Shown piece by piece: positions 1 to 5,886 of a stretch of DNA of 5,886 nucleotides. The notes under the pieces are model-generated. The model ran no database searches. It saw only the letters and a program-made list of their open reading frames with translations, and was not told the origin of the DNA. Each line of letters begins with the position of its first letter. Position 1 is the first letter of the stretch. The translations under genes were made by a program, and so were the position numbers. The DNA is from Thermoanaerobacterium sp. (GTDB taxonomy: Bacteria; Bacillota; Thermoanaerobacteria; Thermoanaerobacterales; Thermoanaerobacteraceae): the NCBI GenBank assembly GCA_029960905.1, contig JASBVU010000132.1:1-5886 (forward strand), given 5' to 3'.

Positions 1-371
1 CTGTGACTACATTTACACTTGCTGTCAATAGGAACTACACGCAGCAGAACGGAGACAGGCTGGCTGATTTTATACCCATCGTTACATGGCGAAAACTGGC
101 AGAGGTTTGCGGAAACAATCTTAAAAAGGGAAGATTGGTGGCTGTGTCCGGCAGCATCCAAACTCGCACATGGGATGATAATAGCGGCAATCGCCATTGG
201 GTTACAGAAGTTGTGGCAGACGAAGTCAAATTTCTGGATTCAAATAAACCCAGCGGCAGTGATCCTATGGCAGATCTAGGTAAGGATATTCACAATTTTG
301 ATATCGACTTAGATGGCGGCGATTTTGATGGATTTAGTCCGGTAGAGTCAGAAGATGATCTTCCATTCTAA
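1..371 (+). CDS. ssb: Single-stranded DNA-binding protein SSB, 5'-truncated by the window edge
   Basis: SSB coats single-stranded DNA during replication, recombination and repair and recruits partner proteins through its C-terminal tip. About 123 codons are visible. The GTG at position 3 is an internal Val codon, not the start: the reading frame is open to the window edge, and the sequence VTTFTLAVNR is the second conserved OB-fold strand, normally preceded by about 25-30 residues. Further OB-fold signatures follow: DFIPIVTWRKLAE, the LKKGRLVAVSGSIQTRTW strand, and TEVVADEVKFLD. After the fold comes a short linker of about 40 residues that is unusually rich in Asp and Gly, ending in the classic acidic tip EDDLPF. 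The rpsR ribosome binding site begins at its stop codon, as expected for the rpsF-ssb-rpsR operon. rpsF would lie just upstream, outside the window. Identification is firm; only the N-terminus is missing. Confidence 0.97.
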   Translation, partial: VTTFTLAVNRNYTQQNGDRLADFIPIVTWRKLAEVCGNNLKKGRLVAVSGSIQTRTWDDNSGNRHWVTEVVADEVKFLDSNKPSGSDPMADLGKDIHNFDIDLDGGDFDGFSPVESEDDLPF

Positions 372-377
372 GGAGGG
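370..377 (+). promoter_or_regulatory. Ribosome binding site of rpsR
   Basis: AAGGAGGG is a near-perfect Shine-Dalgarno sequence that overlaps the last base(s) of the ssb stop codon. Two ATG codons follow in tandem, at 381 and 384. The AGGAGG core is 4 bases from the first and 7 bases from the second, so the second ATG is the better-spaced start. Confidence 0.85.
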
Positions 378-383
378 TAGATG

Positions 384-650
384 ATGTCAAACAACAATAG
401 CAATTCTAAGGAGAATTCCGCTCAAAAGAGAAAAAATAGAAAAGCTAAGAAAAAAGTATGCGCTTTTTGCGCTGACAGGATAGATTATATAGATTACAAG
501 GAAGTCGGCAAGTTGCGTAAATATATAACTGAAAGAGGCAAGATACTTCCTAGGAGGATAACAGGAAACTGTGCTATACATCAAAGGCAGCTTACTGTTG
601 CTATAAAAAGAGCGAGACAGATTGCGCTACTACCATATACAGCCGAATAA
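384..650 (+). CDS. rpsR: 30S ribosomal protein S18, zinc-binding (C+) form
   Basis: S18 is a small-subunit ribosomal protein that binds 16S rRNA next to S6 in the platform. The product is 88 residues from the ATG at 384, or 89 from the ATG at 381; Shine-Dalgarno spacing favours 384. Family hallmarks are [23 protein letters not shown] (about residues 35-58) and the C-terminal block [17 protein letters not shown]. The N-terminus is a disordered Asn/Ser stretch followed by a very basic Lys/Arg segment. Four candidate zinc ligands are present: C26 and C29 (CAFC) and C63 and H66 (NCAIHQ), the pattern of zinc-binding C+ S18 proteins. Bacillus subtilis S18 lacks these cysteines. The gene follows ssb closely and is followed after 11 bases by a hairpin terminator, so it is the last gene of its operon. 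Confidence 0.97.
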   Translation: MSNNNSNSKENSAQKRKNRKAKKKVCAFCADRIDYIDYKEVGKLRKYITERGKILPRRITGNCAIHQRQLTVAIKRARQIALLPYTAE

Positions 651-659
651 TGATATAAT
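651..659 (+). promoter_or_regulatory. Candidate extended -10 promoter for the MazG-like/yybS/gdpP unit
   Basis: TGATATAAT lies directly after the rpsR stop codon. It is a perfect extended -10 element: TG, one base, then the consensus TATAAT at 654-659. The hexamer at the expected -35 place (631-636, TACCAT) does not match TTGACA, so activity would depend on the extended -10. Initiation would be expected near 666-667. The downstream genes need a promoter of their own if the adjacent terminator is efficient, which supports the call. A chance match in AT-rich DNA remains possible. Confidence 0.5.
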
Positions 660-661
660 AT

Positions 662-689
662 AGAGAGGGTCAAGCCCTCTCTTGTTTTT
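662..689 (+). terminator. Rho-independent terminator after rpsR
   Basis: An 8-bp perfect stem (AGAGAGGG at 662-669 pairing with CCCTCTCT at 675-682) closes a 5-base loop (TCAAG). It is followed by a T-rich tract, TTGTTTTT, at 682-689. This is the standard layout of an intrinsic terminator. It starts 12 bases after the rpsR stop codon and separates the ssb-rpsR unit from the next genes. Confidence 0.9.
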
Positions 690-698
690 CATGTGTTT

Positions 699-705
699 AA
701 GGTGG
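699..705 (+). promoter_or_regulatory. Ribosome binding site deciding the MazG-like gene start
   Basis: AAGGTGG differs from the consensus AAGGAGG at one base and ends 6 bases before the ATG at 712. The other in-frame candidates, TTG at 682 inside the terminator and ATG at 691, have only the terminator's T tract upstream and no Shine-Dalgarno. The start at 712 is therefore preferred. Confidence 0.75.
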
Positions 706-711
706 GATATT

Positions 712-1008
712 ATGGAGAATAATTTTGATATAACGAGAAATATTAAAAGCTTGGAAAATTTAAAAGTTGAGCTTTTATTGAAAACTGCATCAGTTTTTAA
801 AAATTTTAACAATGACGAGTTGCCTCAGGAATTGATAGACGATATATGTCACGTGATAATAATAGGGTATCTTCTTGGCAATAAATTGGGGTATGATTTT
901 AGAGAAATTGATGATGAGATTTTAAAGAGGATAAGGTCTATTTCTGCAGACATAGAAGAAGATTCGCAAAATTACAGAAAACTTGCAGAGCACCTTAAGA
1001 AAAGGTAA
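712..1008 (+). CDS. Small MazG-like family protein, function unknown
   Basis: A 98-residue soluble protein that is mostly helical, with no signal peptide or membrane segment. It begins MENNFDITRNIKSLENLKVELL. It resembles the short MazG-like proteins that clostridial genomes often carry at this place between rpsR and yybS. The matching features are the early helix with E20 (LKVELLLKTASVF) and the second helix starting ELIDDI (E40, D43, D44), followed by the block YLLGNKLGYDFREID (residues 53-67). True MazG nucleotide pyrophosphohydrolases use a metal-binding EExxE...ExxD set across two helices. Here only a partial set can be seen (E20; E40/D43/D44), so enzymatic activity on nucleotides is doubtful. 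The gene follows the rpsR terminator and is probably the first gene of the unit that continues with yybS and gdpP. The assignment rests on remembered family resemblance and gene position; the biological role is not known to me. Confidence 0.62.
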   Translation: MENNFDITRNIKSLENLKVELLLKTASVFKNFNNDELPQELIDDICHVIIIGYLLGNKLGYDFREIDDEILKRIRSISADIEEDSQNYRKLAEHLKKR

Positions 1009-1029
1009 GAGTTTCATGGAGGATAAAAA

Positions 1030-1929
1030 ATGAGCAGCAAAAACATCGTAAACGCGGCTTTAATGGTGGCTGTAGCGGTTATAATGGTTTTAATTGGAGC
1101 ATACGTGCCGCCGCTTTTTTTCATACTGTTTTTTGTGTCAGTACCTGTAAGCGTGGTCATAGTCAGAAGTGGCAATTTGCTGTACGGTATCTTGACTACA
1201 GTCTTAATTTTTATTGCTACATTTTTGTTTACAGACATAATCACAGCTTCAATTGTGGCGGCTTTAAGCGCAATCGGAATTGCAATGGGATATTTCGTAA
1301 AAAGTGGTAGTACGCCTCAGGATGTGGTGGTTGAGACTGGTGCAATATCTTTAGCAGGCTTTGTAGTGCTATTGTATGTTCTTAAAATATTTGGTATAAA
1401 TGTAATAAGCAGTATTTTAAATGACTACCAACAAATTGGAAACCAGATATTAGACATTTACAAGAACTCTTCCAATGAAGCCTACATAAGAAGTATGATG
1501 AGTTATACATTGGAGACTATTAAAACGCTTATGCCATCTATTTTTGTCATAATGATTGCACTTATCGTCATAGCTAACTATATGCTTCTTTCAAGGATAA
1601 TGGCAAGGGAAGGCATGGTAAAGAAGCTACCTCCATTTATGTTTTGGAGGATGCCTTACATGACAGGATGGATTTTTATAGGAGCCCTTTTGTACCAATA
1701 TTTTGTAAATTCCAGTGTTGTCGCATCTAATCTACTGTTGCTCTTATCTATAGGGTTTACAATAAGCGGCCTTTCCTATGTAAAATACTTTATGACAAAG
1801 AGATTTAATGTAAACTCTTTAATAAGCGATGTGATTTTAGTGGCGTTATTTATGTTTCCGATTACTTTTTCGTTGATGACACTACTGGGGGTTATTGATA
1901 CAAGTATGAATTTGCGGAGATTCACGTGA
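1030..1929 (+). CDS. yybS: YybS-like polytopic membrane protein (DUF2232 family)
   Basis: A 299-residue integral membrane protein. About nine hydrophobic segments are visible, near residues 6-26, 28-46, 50-67, 69-90, 102-122, 165-190, 208-226, 231-256 and 264-287. A more polar stretch of about 35 residues (130-165) separates the first five from the last four. The segment LPPFMFWRMP (200-209), after a basic AREGMVKK loop, resembles a conserved feature of the family. DUF2232 proteins are thought to be related in fold to substrate-binding S components of ECF-type transporters, but no substrate is established and none can be read from this sequence. A GGAGGA ribosome binding site at 1018-1023 lies 6 bases before the ATG. 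The position directly before gdpP matches the yybS-gdpP order of Bacillus subtilis and many other Bacillota, suggesting a link with GdpP at the membrane; this is inference from neighbourhood only. Confidence 0.85.
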   Translation: MSSKNIVNAALMVAVAVIMVLIGAYVPPLFFILFFVSVPVSVVIVRSGNLLYGILTTVLIFIATFLFTDIITASIVAALSAIGIAMGYFVKSGSTPQDVVVETGAISLAGFVVLLYVLKIFGINVISSILNDYQQIGNQILDIYKNSSNEAYIRSMMSYTLETIKTLMPSIFVIMIALIVIANYMLLSRIMAREGMVKKLPPFMFWRMPYMTGWIFIGALLYQYFVNSSVVASNLLLLLSIGFTISGLSYVKYFMTKRFNVNSLISDVILVALFMFPITFSLMTLLGVIDTSMNLRRFT

Positions 1930-1945
1930 TACAGTTTTTGTATCA
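1927..1945 (+). other. Small inverted repeat across the yybS stop codon
   Basis: TGATACA (1927-1933) and TGTATCA (1939-1945) form a perfect 7-bp stem with the 5-base loop GTTTT. The yybS TGA stop is the first three bases of the left arm. The hairpin is AT-rich and is followed by TTAACTAAGGGG rather than a T tract, so it is not a convincing terminator. It sits just before the gdpP ribosome binding site (AAGGGGA, 1952-1958) and could affect mRNA processing or translation, but that is speculative. Confidence 0.55.
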
Positions 1946-1965
1946 TTAACTAAGGGGATGTACAC

Positions 1966-3933
1966 ATGTTTGATAAAAAGAATTATAAATTAATATCTTC
2001 TGTAAGTTTATTAAGCATCATTTTATCAGCGGTGCTTACTCTTATACTCTTGTATTATAATGTCTACATTAGCATTGTATCAATGGTTCTTTTGGCGTAT
2101 ATTTTGTACATTGAATATAAAGGAGCAAAAAAGAAGCGTACAGAATTTGACAAGTACATTGAAAGGCTTTTTTTTAGTGTTGATAAGGCATCTGGCAATG
2201 TGCTATCGCTTTTGCCTATACCTGTAGCTTTAATGAGTGAAGATGGAAACATAGTGTGGTACAATTCTTGTTTTGCCCAAAATTTTGAGGATAAAAAGGA
2301 TATAAACAATGTGTTTTTAAAATACGCAAAGTCGAAAAAGGACGAAAAGTATCACTTCAGGATTGGCAATAAATACTACTACATGATAAGCATCATCTCT
2401 AAAACCAGAAGAAGAAAACCTAAAGACGGTGAAAATTACTACAACATCTTCATCTTTGACGAAACTGATTACATGGAAATATCGAAAAGACTTGTAAGTT
2501 CCAAACCGGTCTTAGGCTACATACTTGTAGACAATTACGAAGAAGCTTTACAGTCTGCAGATGATTTAAATAAGCCTGTTGTAGCCGCAGAAATAGAAAG
2601 AAGGCTTAACATCTGGATTCAATCCATGAATGCCTATATAATAAAGTACGCCAATGACAGGTACATCTTTGTTACACAAGAGGCGGATTTAAAAAATCTT
2701 GAAGAAAATAGATTTGAGATACTTGACTTTATAAGAGATATAAACGTGGGAAACAAAATACCTATTACGCTAAGCATAGGTGTTGGTGCCGATTCGTCGG
2801 AATTTGCAAAATTAAACGAGTACGCCGTGTCTGCTATTGATTTGGCATTAGGCAGAGGCGGTGATCAGGCTGTAGTCAAAAAAGGCGAAAAGATCCTCAT
2901 ATATGGAGGTAAAACACAGGCTGTAGAAAAGAGGACAAAGGTCAAAGCAAGAGTTGTCGCACATGCCATAAGGGAGCTTATTGAAGATTCATCAAATGTT
3001 TTGCTTATGGGACACAATTTTATGGATTTTGACTCATTAGGGGCTGCAATAGGCATGTACAGGTGTGCTGTGTCCTTCGGCAAAGATGCAAAGATAATTT
3101 TAGACAAGTCAAATCCGGCCATAGAAACCCTTTTAGAGAAGATAGAGAGAGATGAGGAGTATGCAAATCCCTTTATCGATGTAGGCAATGCAAAGAGTAT
3201 GGTTAATCCGAAGACGCTTCTTATCGTCGTTGATGCCCACAGACCCAGTTATCTTACGTACCCTGAATTAGTAAACATGGTGGACAGGATAATAGTCATC
3301 GATCACCATAGAAGAGGAAAAGAATTTATTGATAAGGCGTTGCTTATTTATCTTGAGCCATACGCATCATCTACCTGCGAACTTGTAACTGAAATATCAC
3401 AGTATATAAAAGACAAGATTGATTTAAAGCCGATAGAAGCAGAAGCACTGCTGGCAGGAATAACGGTGGATACAAAAAATTTCACATTTAGGACAGGTGT
3501 AAGGACATTTGAAGCCGCATCTTATCTTAGGAGAAAGGGTGCCGATACTATATCTGTAAAGATGCTGTTTCAAAATGATTTAAAATCGTATATAATAAAA
3601 TCTACGATAGTAAAAAATGCTGAAATAACAGAAGAAGGAATAGCGATTGCGGTAAGCCCTGATGTGACAGACAATGTCATCGCTGCACAAGCTGCAGATG
3701 AACTTCTTAATATAAAAGGTGTTCAGGCATCTTTTGTCGTATTTAAAAGGCATGACGATGTTGCTATAAGCGGAAGATCAATAGGGGACATAAATGTTCA
3801 GGTAATACTTGAAAAGTTAGGCGGCGGTGGTCATTTGACTGTGGCAGGTGCTCAGGTTAAAAAGCCTCTCAAAAATGTTGTTGATGATTTGAAGAAAGCC
3901 ATAGATGAATATTTTAAGGAAGGTGAATCGTGA
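1966..3933 (+). CDS. gdpP: Cyclic-di-AMP phosphodiesterase GdpP (membrane-bound DHH-DHHA1 protein)
   Basis: GdpP hydrolyses the second messenger c-di-AMP to pApA at the cytoplasmic membrane and so influences cell-wall, potassium and stress physiology. The 655-residue length is typical. Domain order: two N-terminal membrane helices (about 9-31 and 34-49); a PAS-like domain (about 80-155, with LMSEDGNIVWYN at 89-100); a degenerate GGDEF domain (about 180-318, with ANDRY at 229-233 in place of GGDEF, and SIGVGAD); a DHH phosphodiesterase domain (about 335-500); and a C-terminal DHHA1 domain (about 570-652). Catalytic metal ligands are all present: H350, D354 and D356 (GHNFMDFDS), D423 and H425 (VVDAH), D446-H447-H448, and D502 (ITVDTKN). 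DHHA1 retains GRS (603-605) and GGGGH (619-623). In studied homologues the PAS domain binds heme and the altered GGDEF domain has weak ATPase rather than cyclase activity. The ATG is preceded by AAGGGGA with 7-8 bases spacing. The protein looks intact and active. Confidence 0.96.
   Translation: MFDKKNYKLISSVSLLSIILSAVLTLILLYYNVYISIVSMVLLAYILYIEYKGAKKKRTEFDKYIERLFFSVDKASGNVLSLLPIPVALMSEDGNIVWYNSCFAQNFEDKKDINNVFLKYAKSKKDEKYHFRIGNKYYYMISIISKTRRRKPKDGENYYNIFIFDETDYMEISKRLVSSKPVLGYILVDNYEEALQSADDLNKPVVAAEIERRLNIWIQSMNAYIIKYANDRYIFVTQEADLKNLEENRFEILDFIRDINVGNKIPITLSIGVGADSSEFAKLNEYAVSAIDLALGRGGDQAVVKKGEKILIYGGKTQAVEKRTKVKARVVAHAIRELIEDSSNVLLMGHNFMDFDSLGAAIGMYRCAVSFGKDAKIILDKSNPAIETLLEKIERDEEYANPFIDVGNAKSMVNPKTLLIVVDAHRPSYLTYPELVNMVDRIIVIDHHRRGKEFIDKALLIYLEPYASSTCELVTEISQYIKDKIDLKPIEAEALLAGITVDTKNFTFRTGVRTFEAASYLRRKGADTISVKMLFQNDLKSYIIKSTIVKNAEITEEGIAIAVSPDVTDNVIAAQAADELLNIKGVQASFVVFKRHDDVAISGRSIGDINVQVILEKLGGGGHLTVAGAQVKKPLKNVVDDLKKAIDEYFKEGES
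3916..3926 (+). promoter_or_regulatory. Ribosome binding site of rplI inside the end of gdpP
   Basis: AAGGAAGGTGA lies within the last codons of gdpP and ends 6 bases before the ATG at 3933. That ATG shares its A with the gdpP TGA stop (TGATG at 3931-3935), the usual arrangement for translational coupling. A GTG at 3930 is in frame but only 3 bases from the site, so the ATG is the better start. Confidence 0.75.
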
Positions 3934-4376
3934 TGAAGGTGATTTTGCAAAAGGATGTAAAGGGCATAGGCAAAGCAGGAGACGTAGTAAATGTAAGCGA
4001 TGGTTACGGTAGGAATTATCTTTTGCCTCGTGGACTTGCTATAGATGCCACGAAGTCAAATATAAATGTTCTTAATGAAAAGAAAAAAGCGGAGGAGAAG
4101 AAAAGGCAGAAAGAGGTAGAAGCTGCACAAGAGATGGCTAAAAAGCTTTCGCAAGAGTCCATCGTGCTTAAAGTTAAAACAGGTGAAAACGGCAAATTGT
4201 TTGGATCTATAACATCAAAAGACATACAAGATGAGCTAAACAAAAGAGGATACGATATTGACAAGAAGAAGATAAATCTTCCGGATTCTATAAAGACGAC
4301 TGGCACTTATACCGTAGACATTAAAGTATACCCCGGCATACAAGCGAAGATAAAAGTAGATGTTGTAGGACAATAA
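3933..4376 (+). CDS. rplI: 50S ribosomal protein L9
   Basis: L9 is an elongated large-subunit protein that binds 23S rRNA through its N-terminal domain and helps maintain reading-frame fidelity. The product is 147 residues, normal for the family. The N-terminal domain carries the L9 signature: MKVILQKDVKGIGKAGD (1-17), then VNVSDGYGRNYLLPRGLA (19-36). A long charged helix rich in Lys, Glu and Ala (about 45-75) connects to the C-terminal domain (about 80-147), which contains GENGKLFGSIT and the closing YPGIQAKIKVDV. Its start codon overlaps the gdpP stop by one base, so translation of the two genes is probably coupled. dnaB follows after 69 bases. The gdpP-rplI-dnaB order is widespread in Bacillota. 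Confidence 0.98.
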   Translation: MKVILQKDVKGIGKAGDVVNVSDGYGRNYLLPRGLAIDATKSNINVLNEKKKAEEKKRQKEVEAAQEMAKKLSQESIVLKVKTGENGKLFGSITSKDIQDELNKRGYDIDKKKINLPDSIKTTGTYTVDIKVYPGIQAKIKVDVVGQ

Positions 4377-4431
4377 TTGTTCCAGTTTATTCAGGACTTG
4401 GTGGGAAAAATACACAAGGTTTTGGACTTTT

Positions 4432-4439
4432 AAGGGGGG
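4432..4439 (+). promoter_or_regulatory. Ribosome binding site of dnaB
   Basis: AAGGGGGG ends 6 bases before the ATG at 4446. Another ATG at 4441 is in a different frame that closes after about a dozen codons, so 4446 is the dnaB start; it gives the conserved beginning PPQNIEAEQAVLGAML. The 69-base gap from rplI holds no clear promoter or terminator. Confidence 0.75.
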
Positions 4440-4445
4440 TATGAG

Positions 4446-5774
4446 ATGGAGTGGAATAAAATCCCTCCTCAAAATATAGAGGCAGAGCAGGCTGTCTTAG
4501 GTGCAATGCTTTTGTCCAGAGATGCCATAATCGATGCATCAGAGATAGTAAAAGCAGATGATTTTTACAAGGAGTCAAATAAAAAGCTGTTTACCATAAT
4601 AATGGATATGTTTGAAAAGAACATACCCGTTGATTTGGTCACGGTGGTTGATGAGCTGAGAAGGCAGAACATGCTGGAGGCTGTAGGAGGACTTGACTAT
4701 ATAACAAATTTGTCATCCAGCATAGTAACAACTGCAAATGTGTCGTATTATGCAAAGATGATTAGGGAGAAAGCAACATTGAGGCGCCTCATTCAAGCTT
4801 CATCAGAGATAATGGAGTTAAGCTATGAAGGCGGCGATTTGCATGATGTGTTAGATACGGCTGAGCAGAAAATATTTGACATAGCACAAGGCAGAAATAC
4901 CGAAAATTTTTATCCTATTAAAGATGTGTTGATGGACACATTTTACAACATAGAAAATCTTTATAAAAATAAAGGACATCTGACTGGTGTGCCGTCTGGC
5001 TTTCCGGATTTAGACCTTAAGACATCTGGCTTTCAGCCATCTGATTTTATACTTCTTGCTGCAAGGCCATCCATGGGCAAAACGTCGTTTGCCTTAAACA
5101 TTGCAGAAAATGCTGCATTGTCACTTAAAAAGCCTGTTGCCATATTTAGCCTTGAGATGTCTAAAGAGCAGCTTGTAAGTAGACTTATATGCTCTACTGC
5201 AAACATAGACAGCCAAAAGCTTAGAACGGGAAATTTAGATGACGACGATTGGCCAAGGCTTGCTGCTGCAATGGCACCTCTTTCCACAGCACCTATATAC
5301 ATTGATGATACACCGGGCATATCAGTCATGGACATAAGGGCAAAATGCCGAAGACTGAAGCTGGAGAAGGGGTTGTCTTTAGTGCTTATAGATTATTTGC
5401 AGCTTATGCAAGGAAGGGGAAACTCGGAAAGCCGCCAGCAGGAGGTTTCTGAAATATCAAGGTCATTAAAAGGGCTTGCAAGGGAATTGCAAGTTCCTAT
5501 AATAACACTTTCGCAGCTATCTCGTGCACCTGAAGCCAGATCCGATCACAGGCCGATTTTAAGCGATTTAAGAGAGTCAGGTGCAATTGAGCAGGACGCT
5601 GATATAGTGATGTTTCTCTACAGAGATGATTATTACAACAAGGACTCTGAAAAGAAAAACATCGCAGAGCTTATAATCGCAAAGCACAGAAATGGTCCGA
5701 CAGGAACCATAGAGCTTCTATGGATGGGTCAGTATACGAAATTTGTAAGCATAGATAAATACAGGACAGAGTAG
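4446..5774 (+). CDS. dnaB: Replicative DNA helicase DnaB
   Basis: DnaB is the hexameric ATP-driven helicase that unwinds DNA ahead of the replication fork and interacts with primase (called DnaC in Bacillus subtilis). The product is 442 residues, normal for the family. The N-terminal helical domain (about 1-110) opens with PPQNIEAEQAVLGAML, followed by the linker region and a RecA-like ATPase domain from about residue 175, introduced by GVPSGFPDLDLKTSGF. ATPase motifs are complete: Walker A ARPSMGKTS (206-214; K212, T213), the catalytic glutamate in SLEMS (E237), Walker B LVLIDYLQL (D316), the SQLSR motif (356-360), and the arginine finger in LYRDDYY (R393). The conserved LSDLRESGAIEQDAD is also present. 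No intein interrupts the Walker A region, a common intein site in dnaB. The gene is probably expressed from the same unit as gdpP and rplI. Confidence 0.98.
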   Translation: MEWNKIPPQNIEAEQAVLGAMLLSRDAIIDASEIVKADDFYKESNKKLFTIIMDMFEKNIPVDLVTVVDELRRQNMLEAVGGLDYITNLSSSIVTTANVSYYAKMIREKATLRRLIQASSEIMELSYEGGDLHDVLDTAEQKIFDIAQGRNTENFYPIKDVLMDTFYNIENLYKNKGHLTGVPSGFPDLDLKTSGFQPSDFILLAARPSMGKTSFALNIAENAALSLKKPVAIFSLEMSKEQLVSRLICSTANIDSQKLRTGNLDDDDWPRLAAAMAPLSTAPIYIDDTPGISVMDIRAKCRRLKLEKGLSLVLIDYLQLMQGRGNSESRQQEVSEISRSLKGLARELQVPIITLSQLSRAPEARSDHRPILSDLRESGAIEQDADIVMFLYRDDYYNKDSEKKNIAELIIAKHRNGPTGTIELLWMGQYTKFVSIDKYRTE

Positions 5775-5790
5775 GCAAGAGGGTATTTTT

Positions 5791-5886
5791 ATGGGTGATT
5801 ATGATTATTTAAGAAAGATTCCGTATTTCAATGTTTTAAGCGAAAACTCTCTATTTGAGCTTAACAAAATAGCTGTGGAGAAGGAG
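5791..5886 (+). CDS. Start of a cyclic-nucleotide-binding (Crp/Fnr-type) protein, 3'-truncated by the window edge
   Basis: The 32 visible codons encode MGDYDYLRKIPYFNVLSENS and then LFELNKIAVEKE. This matches the N-terminal beginning of a cyclic-nucleotide-binding domain, as in Crp/Fnr transcription regulators: L+K+IPYF..LSE..L.EL..IA.EK. The frame is open to the end of the window. A Shine-Dalgarno AAGAGGG at 5777-5783 lies 7 bases before the ATG, and the gene begins only 16 bases after the dnaB stop, so it is likely co-transcribed. Whether a C-terminal helix-turn-helix follows, making it a transcription factor, or the protein is a stand-alone ligand-binding domain cannot be seen here. Confidence 0.65.
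   Translation, partial: MGDYDYLRKIPYFNVLSENSLFELNKIAVEKE

Noticed and set aside
3..5. GTG at position 3 as the start codon of a 122-residue SSB
   Set aside because: The frame is open to the window edge and the first visible residues are an internal OB-fold strand, so the true start lies upstream.
1927..1955. Hairpin after yybS as a rho-independent terminator
   Set aside because: The stem is AT-rich and is followed by TTAACTAAGG with no T tract, and gdpP follows closely on the same strand.
2056..2061. TATAAT inside gdpP as an internal promoter
   Set aside because: It lies in the coding sequence of the first membrane helices, has no TG extension at the right place, and the expected -35 position (about 2033-2038, TGCTTA) is a poor match. 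Such matches are common in AT-rich DNA.
2865..3188. Open frame on the minus strand opposite gdpP (and similar ones at 35-229, 387-584, 1014-1244, 4016-4306, 5033-5335)
   Set aside because: All lie opposite strongly supported + strand genes, show no family signature, and have compositions expected from antisense reading of coding DNA.
4377..4445. rplI-dnaB gap as a promoter region or repeat site
   Set aside because: TTGTTC at 4377 has no -10 at normal spacing. The direct repeat GGACTT (4394-4399 and 4424-4429) is only six bases and is plausibly chance. No hairpin with a T tract is visible.
5049..5090. Possible intein insertion at the DnaB Walker A site
   Set aside because: The P-loop ARPSMGKTS reads through without interruption and the protein has normal length.

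Overview
The window is a stretch of core bacterial chromosome, AT-rich, with every gene on the + strand. From start to end it carries the 3' part of ssb, rpsR, a short MazG-like gene, a yybS-type membrane protein gene, gdpP, rplI, dnaB, and the first codons of a cyclic-nucleotide-binding (Crp/Fnr-type) protein gene. The order yybS-gdpP-rplI-dnaB is a well-known arrangement in Bacillota. The AT-rich sequence, strong AGGAGG-type ribosome binding sites, the MazG-like gene after rpsR and the zinc-type S18 suggest a clostridial thermophile of the Thermoanaerobacterium/Thermoanaerobacter type. The genus assignment is inference from protein flavour and gene order, not from a search.

Region 1 (1-690) is the tail of the usual rpsF-ssb-rpsR transcription unit. 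The SSB C-terminus and ribosomal protein S18 are followed at once by a GC-rich hairpin with a T-rich tail, a good rho-independent terminator. A perfect extended -10 element lies between the rpsR stop codon and the hairpin, so the next unit may start inside the terminator.

Region 2 (about 700-5774) is a tightly packed unit: MazG-like protein, nine-helix YybS-like membrane protein, the membrane-bound c-di-AMP phosphodiesterase GdpP, ribosomal protein L9 (its ATG overlaps the gdpP TGA by one base), and the replicative helicase DnaB. Each gene has its own ribosome binding site, and no strong internal terminator is visible. The unit combines c-di-AMP turnover, ribosome function and chromosome replication. 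Region 3 (5791-end) is the start of a Crp/Fnr-like gene 16 bases after dnaB, probably co-transcribed.

There is no non-coding stretch over 300 bases; the largest gaps are about 60-70 bases. I see no mobile element, CRISPR array, tRNA/rRNA gene, frameshift or intein. The window reads as an ordinary housekeeping locus. I found no convincing new system; the most interesting details are the nested promoter/terminator, the C+ S18, the poorly characterised MazG-like protein, and the small hairpin across the yybS stop codon.
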